Shown here in pieces: positions 1 to 6,379 of a stretch of 11,625 nt of DNA; the first letter of the stretch is position 1; each line of letters opens with the position of its first letter. A program made the position numbers and the translations under genes. The DNA is from Actinomycetales bacterium (GTDB taxonomy: Bacteria > Actinomycetota > Actinomycetes > Actinomycetales > Beutenbergiaceae), in contig JAENWO010000041.1 of the NCBI GenBank assembly GCA_016649925.1, positions 1 through 11,625 on the forward strand, written 5' to 3'. Under the pieces are notes generated by a model that saw only the letters and a list, made by a program, of their open reading frames with translations, ran no database searches and was not told the origin of the DNA.

Positions 1-2
1 CC

Positions 3-176
3 GCCGACCGGCTCCTGATCTGCGCCGGCGGCGGCGGCACCAACGGATCGCGGGTCCGCGCCTGGAAGATCGAACTCGCCGCCTTCGCCGCCGACACCGG
101 TCTGCGCGTGACCGTCGCCCAAGCGGTTCACCACACTCCAGGCGAAGCTGGTCCTCGAGCGAGATATCCGAGCTGA
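3..176 (+). pseudogene. ISAzo13-type transposase fragment (decayed, 5' end outside window)
   Basis: The frame starting at base 3 reads ADRLLICAGGGGTNGSRVRAW and continues KIELAAFAADTGLRVTV. This closely resembles the stretch before the C-terminus of ISAzo13 / Rhodopirellula-type DDE transposases (usual form LLITADxGGSNGxRxRxWK...LAxETGLxITVCHxPPGTSKWN). The acidic residue expected in the ADxGG segment is Gly here. Similarity stops after about base 119: the conserved PPGTSKWNKIEHRLF segment is absent, and the frame runs through unrelated residues to a TGA at 174-176. It is therefore an inactive remnant, broken or recombined at its 3' end. Whether more of the element lies to the left cannot be seen. 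The family call comes from remembered motif similarity, not a search. Confidence 0.7.
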
Positions 177-288
177 CGTTGGCTGCAGGTACGAACTGGC
201 CACCGGTGGGTAGGCCGGCAGGCTGGCGGTTGAGGTTCATGACAGGTGCGTGTGCGGGAGATCTGGGCGACGGGAAAGCGGTCCCGGT

Positions 289-310
289 CACCCGGCGTAC
301 CGGGTGTTTT
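289..310 (+). terminator. Rho-independent terminator-like hairpin
   Basis: A perfect 7-bp GC-rich stem (CACCCGG / CCGGGTG) closes a 4-base CGTA loop and is followed at once by TTTT on the plus strand (307-310). The T-run orients it to stop rightward transcription, but the only rightward gene upstream in the window is the transposase remnant. It also lies about 40 bases beyond the garR-like stop codon, so it could act there in reverse, although no T-run follows the stem on the minus strand. It is the clearest structure in the gene-free stretch 177-346. Confidence 0.55.
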
Positions 311-346
311 CCGAGGATGGCGAACCGATCAGTCAGTAATAGGAGG

Positions 347-1234
347 TCATCGATCGACGTCGGCATGCCTCCCGTTCATCGTCCGGGCGAGCAGGACCAG
401 CGCTGAATGGTCGAGCCCGCCGTCACCGCGGGCGATCATCGCCTGTACGAGCTGGGCGACGAGAGCGGTGGCGGGCAACGCGACTCCCTCCTCCCGCGCC
501 GCACGGCTGACGATGCCCAGGTCCTTGTGGTGCAGCGCCAGTCGGAAACCTGGCTCGAAGTTGCCGGCCAGCACCGAGTCGCGCTTGCGCTGAATCACGG
601 TGCTCCCGGCCAGACCAGCCCCGATCACGTCCAAGGCAGCAACCGGATCCACACCGTGTGCGTCGAGGAAGGCGAGCGCCTCCGCGAGCATCTGAAGGTG
701 CCCGGCGACCATCAACTGGTTGGCCGCCTTCACCACCTGACCGGCACCCGGACCGCCCACGTGGACGATCGTGCGTCCCATCGCCTCTAACAGGGGGCGC
801 TGCGCGGTCAGGACCTCCGCGTCGCCGCCCACCATGATCGACAGTGACCCCTCGACGGCGCCCGCCTCACCGCCACTGACCGGAGCGTCGAGCATCGCCA
901 GGCCACGCTCCGCGCACGCCGCATGGAGATCGCGCGTGCGTCCGGGCTCGATGGTGCTCATGTCGATGACCGTCCCGCCCGACGCCAGGGAGTGCAGGAC
1001 GTGACCCTCGAGCACGTCGACCACGTCTGGGGTGTCGGGAAGCACCAGCACCACGACGTCGGCGCCGTCCAGGGTGGCGGTGAGGGTCTTGGCCGTCGGC
1101 ACACCTGACTCCTCGGCGCGGCGCCGCGAAGTCTCTCCCCGCGAGTACCCGCGGACGACATGACCGGCGGCCACGAGGTTCGCCGCCATCGGCCGCCCCA
1201 TGATCCCGAGTCCGATGAACGCCACGTGCGACAT
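347..1234 (-). CDS. NAD(P)-dependent beta-hydroxyacid dehydrogenase (tartronate semialdehyde reductase / 3-hydroxyisobutyrate dehydrogenase family)
   Basis: The product has 295 aa, the usual family length. It should be a cytoplasmic oxidoreductase acting on a 3-hydroxyacid or 2-hydroxy-3-oxoacid. An N-terminal Rossmann nucleotide site GLGIMGRP (residues 8-15) is followed by the substrate-binding signature DAPVSGGEAGA (116-126), the catalytic-lysine segment GAGQVVKAANQ (K169, N172) and a C-terminal HHKDLG motif (K237). The ATG at 1234 was chosen because the Rossmann fold starts right after it and an AAGGGAGC ribosome site precedes it by a few bases. The longer upstream frame has no family resemblance and would cross the divergent promoter. 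The gene diverges from the hydrolase operon across 131 bases holding a LacI-type operator, which suggests co-regulation. Tartronate semialdehyde reductase (GarR/GlxR) is the best guess. Related family members act on 3-hydroxyisobutyrate, gamma-hydroxybutyrate or sulfolactaldehyde, and the sequence does not decide between them. Confidence 0.88.
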   Translation of the reverse strand: MSHVAFIGLGIMGRPMAANLVAAGHVVRGYSRGETSRRRAEESGVPTAKTLTATLDGADVVVLVLPDTPDVVDVLEGHVLHSLASGGTVIDMSTIEPGRTRDLHAACAERGLAMLDAPVSGGEAGAVEGSLSIMVGGDAEVLTAQRPLLEAMGRTIVHVGGPGAGQVVKAANQLMVAGHLQMLAEALAFLDAHGVDPVAALDVIGAGLAGSTVIQRKRDSVLAGNFEPGFRLALHHKDLGIVSRAAREEGVALPATALVAQLVQAMIARGDGGLDHSALVLLARTMNGRHADVDR

Positions 1235-1260
1235 ATCTGCTCCCTTGCTCGACATTGCCA

Positions 1261-1290
1261 TTGACAAGAGCGAGTGTACCGATACACCAT
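1261..1290 (+). promoter_or_regulatory. Candidate promoter of the hydrolase/transporter operon
   Basis: A perfect -35 hexamer TTGACA lies at 1261-1266. At 17-18 bases spacing the -10 region (about 1284-1290, ACACCA/CACCAT) is a poor match to TATAAT. A start point near 1296 would give a 5' leader of about 70 bases before the GTG at 1366. The operator at 1274-1287 fills the spacer and touches the -10, which is the classic position for repression by blocking polymerase. On the other strand TACACT (within 1271-1279) could be a -10 for the garR-like gene, so both promoters may overlap the same operator. Confidence 0.5.
1274..1287. promoter_or_regulatory. LacI-family operator, copy 1 (divergent promoter)
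   Basis: The sequence GTGTACCGATACAC is a palindrome with one mismatched pair and a central CG, the typical form of a LacI/GalR-family operator. Its reverse complement GTGTATCGGTACAC matches the site upstream of the lacI-type gene (9216-9229) at 13 of 14 bases. It sits in the 131-base gap between the two divergent genes and overlaps the candidate -35/-10 spacer of the rightward operon. Recognition by the window's own LacI protein is inferred from this shared sequence. Confidence 0.75.
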
Positions 1291-1365
1291 TGCGCCACGA
1301 AGCGAACGAGCACCGTCTTCGACGAGAACGACGCTCGCTCACCCTTACCACCGAGAGGCCGGTCA

Positions 1366-3453
1366 GTGACGACCACGTCCCGAGACGCCGCTCCACGTCG
1401 GAGTCAAGAACCGCAGCGTTGGTGGGCGCGCCCGTTCGGGATGTTCCAGACGAACCTGCGGGAGACGGACGCCGCGCTCGACGTGGAGGCCGTGCTCGAC
1501 GTCATCGGGCGCCACGGCGCCGACACGTGGCTCGTCAACGCCGGTGGAATTCTGTCTTTCTATCCCACCGAACTGCCGTTCCAGACGCGTAACCCGCACC
1601 TGGCCGAGCGCCCCGGAGGGGACCTGCTCGGCGACGCGGTCCGCGGCGCCCACGCCAGGGGCGTACGGGTGATGGCGCGGATGGACTTCTCCAAGGTGGC
1701 TCCGCGCATCGCCGCCGAGCACCCTGAGTGGTGCTTCGTCTCACCCACCGGCCAGCCGCAGGAGTACAACGACCTCGTCAGCGTCTGCCCCAGCGGCGAG
1801 TACTACCAAAACCGGACGTTCGAGATCCTCGACGAGGTGATGGATCGGTACCCCATCGACGGCTTCTTCTTCAACTGGTTCGGCTTCAACGAGGTGGACT
1901 ACGCGAGCACGTACCACGGGGTGTGCCACTGCATGGCGTGCCACAGCGCGTTCGCCGCTTTCGGCCATGGCACGGCGCTACCCCTCGGACCCGGTGACGC
2001 GAGCTACCCGCTCTGGCGGAAGTTCTCAGCCGAGACCGTCGAGCTACTCACTGCCCGGATCCGCGCTCACATTGCGTCCCGCCACCCCGATGCGGGCCTG
2101 ATCCTCGGCGAGGCGTCCGACATCGTCTTCCACGAGGCGAACAACGCCGTCGGCCGGGAGCTCTGGCCGCACGCAACGGCGGAGTCGGTGAGTGCGTCGG
2201 CGTCCTTCCGACCGGACGTGCCGGTACTCGTCAACGCCGTGACCTTCGTGGACATGCCCTACCGCATGGCCGGCGAGGAGCCGCACCACTTCGCCGCCTA
2301 TCTCACGCAGACACTGGCCCGCGGCGGAAACCCCTCGACGTACATCATGGGAGTCCCCGGCGAGATCCCGTACCCGGCTCTCGACGTGGCCGGCCGCCTC
2401 ACCCGGTTCCACGCCGAGCACGCCGGCGTCTACGCCAACCTGTGGCCGGCCGCCGCCGTCGGGCTCGTGCGGCTGCCGCGGGTCGGCATCGAGCACGGCC
2501 TGGCCAGCCGGTCCCGCGAGGAGTTCCGCGGCTGGTACACCGCCCTGCAGGAGCGGCACGTGCCGTTCGACGTCCTTGCCCTCGAGCACGTCGAGGAGAT
2601 CGACGGCGCCGGTGAGCTCGATCGGTACACGCTGCTCGTACTGCCCGATGTCGGGCCGATTCCGCAGTCGCTCGCACGCATCCTCGACGCCTTCGTGGAG
2701 CGCGGCGGGCGGCTCGTGAGCACGGGTTCCAGCGCGATCGCCGACGGCGCTATCCAGCTCGCGAGCATGCCCGCCACCCGTGAGCGGGCGGTGCAGCGCG
2801 ACGCCGAGCGGCTCAAGGGAACCTACGTCGCGGCGTCACCCGTGCTCGAGCGCGGATCAGGCACCTACCCCTCTCCCGTTCTTCCTGTCATCGGGGCCTT
2901 CCACTACCTGGACTGGGACGACGACGCGGACCGTCACCTCACGCTGCTCGCCCGCGCCCCGTACGGACCTCCCGAGAAGGCTCATGGCCAACGTCCCGTA
3001 AACCATCCGGGCTACGGAATCGGCCACCACGGGGGCGGGACGACCGCGCTGGTGCCGTGGACCCCCGGGCGCACCTACCACCAGCTCGGACTGAGCGCGG
3101 TGCGCGACGTCCTGGTCGACCTGGTCCTCGAGATCCTCGACGGTGCAGACCCCGTCCGGGTCCAAGCCCCCGAGCAGGTCGAGGTGACCGTCCACCGCTC
3201 GGGTGATGACCTCGTCGTCCACCTCCTCAACCACAGCGGGGCACGCCGGCGCTCCTTCGGACCACCCCTGCCTGTCCGGGGTGTCACGGTCGGAGTGAGC
3301 GCGGACGGCGGACTACCCACCGCGCGCGCCCTCGTCGCCGACGTCCTGTGCGAGGTGACCGATGGGGGCGATGGGTCCGCTGTGGTCCACGTCCCACAGG
3401 TCGACCTGTTCGAGGTTCTCGTCCTGCACCCCATGACCATCGAGGAGCACTGA
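1366..3453 (+). CDS. Putative glycoside hydrolase, GHL6-type TIM barrel with GH42-like beta-galactosidase trimerisation (GATase1-like) domain
   Basis: The product has 695 aa and no signal peptide, so it is likely cytoplasmic. The N-terminal part resembles the 'hypothetical glycosyl hydrolase 6' family: WWARPFGMFQTNLRETDA near residues 19-36, GADTWLVNAGGILSFYPT at 51-68, ARMDFSKV at 104-111 and DGFFFNWFGFNEVDY from D165. A Cys cluster CHCMAC (C187, C189, C192) follows, perhaps a zinc site. Acidic residues at presumed barrel-strand ends, such as D165 and E249 (LILGEASD), are candidate catalytic residues by inference only. From about residue 360 to 500 there is a flavodoxin/GATase1-like domain (YTLLVLPDVGPI, ERGGRLVSTG) as in the trimerisation domain of GH42 enzymes, then a beta-rich C-terminus. 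The GTG at 1366 has a GAGAGG site 7 bases upstream. A TTG at 1255 would place the promoter and operator inside the gene. As first gene of the operon it probably cleaves an imported glycoside; the substrate is unknown. Confidence 0.82.
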   Translation: MTTTSRDAAPRRSQEPQRWWARPFGMFQTNLRETDAALDVEAVLDVIGRHGADTWLVNAGGILSFYPTELPFQTRNPHLAERPGGDLLGDAVRGAHARGVRVMARMDFSKVAPRIAAEHPEWCFVSPTGQPQEYNDLVSVCPSGEYYQNRTFEILDEVMDRYPIDGFFFNWFGFNEVDYASTYHGVCHCMACHSAFAAFGHGTALPLGPGDASYPLWRKFSAETVELLTARIRAHIASRHPDAGLILGEASDIVFHEANNAVGRELWPHATAESVSASASFRPDVPVLVNAVTFVDMPYRMAGEEPHHFAAYLTQTLARGGNPSTYIMGVPGEIPYPALDVAGRLTRFHAEHAGVYANLWPAAAVGLVRLPRVGIEHGLASRSREEFRGWYTALQERHVPFDVLALEHVEEIDGAGELDRYTLLVLPDVGPIPQSLARILDAFVERGGRLVSTGSSAIADGAIQLASMPATRERAVQRDAERLKGTYVAASPVLERGSGTYPSPVLPVIGAFHYLDWDDDADRHLTLLARAPYGPPEKAHGQRPVNHPGYGIGHHGGGTTALVPWTPGRTYHQLGLSAVRDVLVDLVLEILDGADPVRVQAPEQVEVTVHRSGDDLVVHLLNHSGARRRSFGPPLPVRGVTVGVSADGGLPTARALVADVLCEVTDGGDGSAVVHVPQVDLFEVLVLHPMTIEEH

Positions 3454-3454
3454 G

Positions 3455-4399
3455 ATGACCGAGACCATCCTTGTCACCGGGAATCAGAGCGAGGCGAACG
3501 CAGACCTCATCCGGGCGACGGCCGGCGACGCGGACGCGGTGTTCGTGCCCACTCTTGCCGAGGCGGGTCCGCTGCTGGAGAAGGCGACCGTGATCGCGGG
3601 GACCCTGCGTCCCGGACAGCTCGAGCGGGCGACGCACCTGCGTTGGGTGCACAGCTGGGCGGCCGGTGCCGACAACGACCTCACCCCGGAGATGGCGGCC
3701 AGCGACGTCGTGCTCACATCCTCGACGGGCAACGGCGGCATCCCCCTCGCGGAGCAGTCCATGCTGCTCATGCTCATGCTCGACCGGGACGTACCCCGTT
3801 GGCAGCGCGCCCAGGCTGCGCACGAGTGGGACCGCTTCACTCATGGTGAGCTCAACGGCCGCACCGTGGGAATCGTCGGCCTCGGCAACGCCGGCGCAGA
3901 CCTGGCCCGCAAAGCGAAGGCGTTCCACATGCGCGTGCTCGGGACCCGCCGTCGGGCCGAGATCACCGTGCCCGACGTCGACCGTCTCTACGCGCCGCAG
4001 GATCTGCGGGAGATGCTCTCCGAGTGTGACTTCGTCGTCGTGACAGCGCCCAAGACGCCCGCGACCACAGGTCTGTTCGGCGAGGAGGAGTTCCGCACGA
4101 TGCCGAAGCACAGCTTCTTCGTGTGTATCTCGCGGGGCGGGATCGCCGATGACGACGCGCTGCTGAAAGCCCTGACGCGGGGCTGGATCGCCGGAGCCGG
4201 CCTCGACGCGCACGGCGTCGAGCCGCTCCCGTCGGACAGCCCGTTCTGGGATCTCCCCAATGTCATCGTCACCCCGCACAACGGTGCGACGACGGCGGCG
4301 ACCGCCCAACGGGGCGTCGAGATCTTCCTGGACAACCTTCGCCGCTACCTCGCCCACGAGGACCTGATCAACATCGTCGACAAGCACGCCGGGTACTAG
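3455..4399 (+). CDS. D-isomer-specific 2-hydroxyacid dehydrogenase (NAD(P)-dependent)
   Basis: The product has 314 aa, normal for the family, and is a cytoplasmic enzyme interconverting a 2-ketoacid and a D-2-hydroxyacid. The Rossmann motif GLGNAG is at residues 142-147. The catalytic trio is intact: Arg227 in SRGG, Glu256 in GLDAHGVEPLP, and His275 in TPHNGAT. The start lies one base after the hydrolase stop (TGA G ATG), with GAGGAG at 3442-3447 inside the end of the hydrolase gene, so translation is probably coupled. Family members include hydroxypyruvate/glyoxylate reductases and phosphoglycerate dehydrogenase-like enzymes. This one lacks the extra C-terminal ACT domain of SerA. Its place between a glycoside hydrolase and a sugar importer suggests a role in processing a released sugar acid or its breakdown product, but the substrate cannot be read from the sequence. 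Confidence 0.9.
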   Translation: MTETILVTGNQSEANADLIRATAGDADAVFVPTLAEAGPLLEKATVIAGTLRPGQLERATHLRWVHSWAAGADNDLTPEMAASDVVLTSSTGNGGIPLAEQSMLLMLMLDRDVPRWQRAQAAHEWDRFTHGELNGRTVGIVGLGNAGADLARKAKAFHMRVLGTRRRAEITVPDVDRLYAPQDLREMLSECDFVVVTAPKTPATTGLFGEEEFRTMPKHSFFVCISRGGIADDDALLKALTRGWIAGAGLDAHGVEPLPSDSPFWDLPNVIVTPHNGATTAATAQRGVEIFLDNLRRYLAHEDLINIVDKHAGY

Positions 4400-4441
4400 A
4401 GCGCCCGTCATCGATCCTGCACGATCGCCAAAGGAGGCGAC

Positions 4442-5407
4442 ATGGCAGTGAACACGTCTCCGTCAGCAACGGCGGACGCCCCGGCGGAGCCACACAGCGG
4501 CGGGAGCCTCGTGCGGAGCCGACGCGCCCGTTCGAGCCGCCTGGCGCCGTGGCTCTTCCTCACGCCTTGGCTCATCGGGCTGGTGGTGATCACGCTCGGG
4601 CCGATGGTCGCGTCCCTGTACCTCTCGTTCACCGACTACAACCTGATCGGCCGGATGAACTGGGTCGGCCTCGCCAACTACGACCGGATGCTGACCTCCG
4701 ATCCCCGGTTCACGTCGGCGGCTCTCGTCACCCTGCGCTACGTGATCATCTCCGTACCGGTGCAGCTCGCCTTCGCGCTGCTCCTGGCGACCCTGCTCAA
4801 TCGGGGTCTGCGGGGGCTGGCCTTCTACCGCTCCGTCTACTACCTGCCCTCCCTGCTCGGCAGCAGCGTGGCGGTCGCCCTGCTGTGGCGGCAGATCTTC
4901 GGGGGGCAAGGGCTCGTCAACACCGCGCTCAGCGCTCTCGGCTTCGAGAACCTACCGAACTGGATCGCAAGCCCGAGCTATGCGCTCGGGACGCTGATCA
5001 TCCTCAATGTCTGGACGTTCGGTTCCCCGATGATCATCTTCCTCGCGGGTCTGCGGCAGATACCCACGGAGCTCTACGAAGCGGCGAGCGTCGACGGTGC
5101 TAACGCATGGTCCCGCTTCTGGCGGATCACGATCCCGATGCTGACCCCTGTGATCTTCTTCAACCTCGTCCTGCAGATGATCAACGCATTCCAGACCTTC
5201 ACGCAGGCCTACATCGTCTCCGGCGGTTCCGGGGGGCCGGTGGACTCGACGCTCTTCTACACGCTCTACCTGTATCAGAAGGCATTCACCGACTTCGACA
5301 TGGGGTACGCCTCCGCGATGGCGTGGCTCCTGCTCGTGGTCATCGCACTCTTCACCGCCGCGGCGTTCCTCACGTCCCGGTACTGGGTCCACTACGACGG
5401 GGAATGA
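4442..5407 (+). CDS. Carbohydrate ABC transporter permease, MalF/UgpA-type (CUT1)
   Basis: The product has 321 aa and is an inner-membrane subunit of a binding-protein-dependent sugar importer. A charged cytoplasmic N-terminus (residues 1-35) is followed by about six hydrophobic segments, the first near 36-62 (PWLFLTPWLIGLVVITLGP). The EAA loop that contacts the ATPase is clear: YEAASVDGANAWSRFWRI from residue 212, then TIPML. The ATG has a strong AAGGAGG site at 4431-4437. The 42-base gap from the dehydrogenase shows no promoter, only a weak 5-bp inverted repeat (CGATC/GATCG, 4412-4427), so it should be in the same transcript. It pairs with the next gene, whose start overlaps its stop. Confidence 0.93.
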   Translation: MAVNTSPSATADAPAEPHSGGSLVRSRRARSSRLAPWLFLTPWLIGLVVITLGPMVASLYLSFTDYNLIGRMNWVGLANYDRMLTSDPRFTSAALVTLRYVIISVPVQLAFALLLATLLNRGLRGLAFYRSVYYLPSLLGSSVAVALLWRQIFGGQGLVNTALSALGFENLPNWIASPSYALGTLIILNVWTFGSPMIIFLAGLRQIPTELYEAASVDGANAWSRFWRITIPMLTPVIFFNLVLQMINAFQTFTQAYIVSGGSGGPVDSTLFYTLYLYQKAFTDFDMGYASAMAWLLLVVIALFTAAAFLTSRYWVHYDGE

Positions 5408-6309
5408 CTGCCATGACTGCCCTGCTGCCCACTCGCCGAATCCGGCCGGACGTCGATGCCGATGCCGGGCCCCGATCCCGGACGTCCCGACCTGTGAAGC
5501 TTCTCCTGCACCTCGTGGTGATCACCGCCGGGGCGGTGATGATCTACCCCCTGCTCTGGATGATCGCGAGCGCCCTCAAGCCCGAGGCGGAGATCTTCGC
5601 CGAACCCGGACTGTGGCCGAACACCTTCACCTGGGAGAACTTCTCCACGGGCTGGATGGCGCTCGGCATCCCGTTCTCCACCTTCTTCCTCAACTCTTTC
5701 GTCATCGCCGCGATCTCCGTGGTCGGGAACCTGTTCTCCTGCTCGCTCGCGGCCTACGCTTTCGCCCGCCTGGACTTCCGGTTCAAGAAGACCCTCTTCG
5801 CGACCATGCTCGCCACGATCATGCTGCCGTTCCACGTGACGCTCGTTCCGCAGTACATCCTGTTCCAGTCGATCGACTGGACGAACACGTACTTCCCCCT
5901 CGTCGTCCCGAAGTTCCTCGCGGTGGACGCGTTCTTCATCTTCCTCATGGTGCAGTTCATCCGCGGCCTGCCCCGCTCCCTGGACGACGCCGCCACGGTG
6001 GACGGGTGCGGACCGTTCGGCGTCTTCTGGCGCGTGATCCTTCCGCTGATGCGCCCGGCGCTCGCCGTGGCTGCGATCTTCACGTTCATCTGGACCTGGA
6101 ACGACTTCCTCGGTCCCCTGCTCTACATCACCGACCGGGCGCTCTACACCGCACCCATCGCGCTCAACGCGTTCCTCGATTCCACCGGAGCCACCTCCTG
6201 GGGGCCCATGTTCGCGATGTCGACCCTGTCCCTGCTGCCGCTGTTCCTCGTCTTCCTCTTCGCCCAGAAGCACCTCATCAAGGGCATCGCCACCACCGGC
6301 CTCAAGTAG
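5404..6309 (+). CDS. Carbohydrate ABC transporter permease, MalG/UgpE-type (CUT1)
   Basis: The product has 301 aa and is the second membrane subunit of the importer. Hydrophobic segments begin near residue 33 (LLLHLVVITAGAVMIYPLLW). The EAA-type loop reads DDAATVDGCGPFGVFWRV from residue 194, followed by ILPLMRP. The SALKP...IF..P.LWP.TFTWENF region after the first segment and the WNDFLGPL segment near 232-239 are typical of MalG-type subunits. The start was set at the ATG in the ATGA overlap (5404) with the previous stop, which implies coupled translation. A second in-frame ATG at 5413 is possible and would remove three residues. No ATP-binding subunit follows, so the transporter probably borrows a shared MsiK-like ATPase encoded elsewhere, as is common in actinobacteria. 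Confidence 0.92.
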   Translation: MTAMTALLPTRRIRPDVDADAGPRSRTSRPVKLLLHLVVITAGAVMIYPLLWMIASALKPEAEIFAEPGLWPNTFTWENFSTGWMALGIPFSTFFLNSFVIAAISVVGNLFSCSLAAYAFARLDFRFKKTLFATMLATIMLPFHVTLVPQYILFQSIDWTNTYFPLVVPKFLAVDAFFIFLMVQFIRGLPRSLDDAATVDGCGPFGVFWRVILPLMRPALAVAAIFTFIWTWNDFLGPLLYITDRALYTAPIALNAFLDSTGATSWGPMFAMSTLSLLPLFLVFLFAQKHLIKGIATTGLK

Positions 6310-6313
6310 CACC

Positions 6314-6357
6314 TCGGCCGCCAGATGACGGCCGAACCGACGCGGCACGTACGCCGC
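6314..6357 (+). promoter_or_regulatory. Two tandem hairpins in the leader of the binding-protein gene
   Basis: The 70-base gap between the second permease and the binding-protein gene holds two inverted repeats. The first is 7 bp (TCGGCCG 6314-6320 / CGGCCGA 6329-6335, 8-base loop); the second is 5 bp (GCGGC 6342-6346 / GCCGC 6353-6357, 6-base loop). Neither is followed by a T-run, so neither looks like an intrinsic terminator. They could mark an RNA processing or stabilising element that raises binding-protein levels relative to the permeases. That role is inferred from position. Confidence 0.45.
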
Positions 6358-6379
6358 ATCCCGTGAAAGGACATCCGCA

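Noticed and set aside
341..347. AGGAGGT on the plus strand that looks like a ribosome site.
   Set aside because: The next ATG (365) is too far away, the frame after it is not gene-like, and the bases overlap the garR-like stop codon.
1255..1365. Longer start (TTG at 1255) for the glycoside hydrolase.
   Set aside because: It would place the TTGACA box and the operator inside the gene, the extra residues look non-conserved, and the GTG at 1366 has a well-spaced ribosome site.
1235..1396. N-terminal extension of the garR-like gene to 1396.
   Set aside because: The extra 54 residues are Arg/Ser-rich without family resemblance and cross the divergent promoter; the Rossmann motif starts right after the ATG at 1234.
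4121..4131. GTGTGTATCTCG inside the D-2-hydroxyacid dehydrogenase as a third operator copy.
   Set aside because: Only one half-site matches and there is no palindrome; it encodes part of the catalytic-Arg segment.
3284..4411. Long minus-strand frame opposite the D-2-hydroxyacid dehydrogenase.
   Set aside because: Antisense shadow of a gene with intact catalytic motifs; no ribosome site or domain.
4412..4427. CGATC/GATCG inverted repeat before the first permease, considered as a third operator or terminator.
   Set aside because: Only 5 bp, no T-run, and no resemblance to the shared operator sequence.
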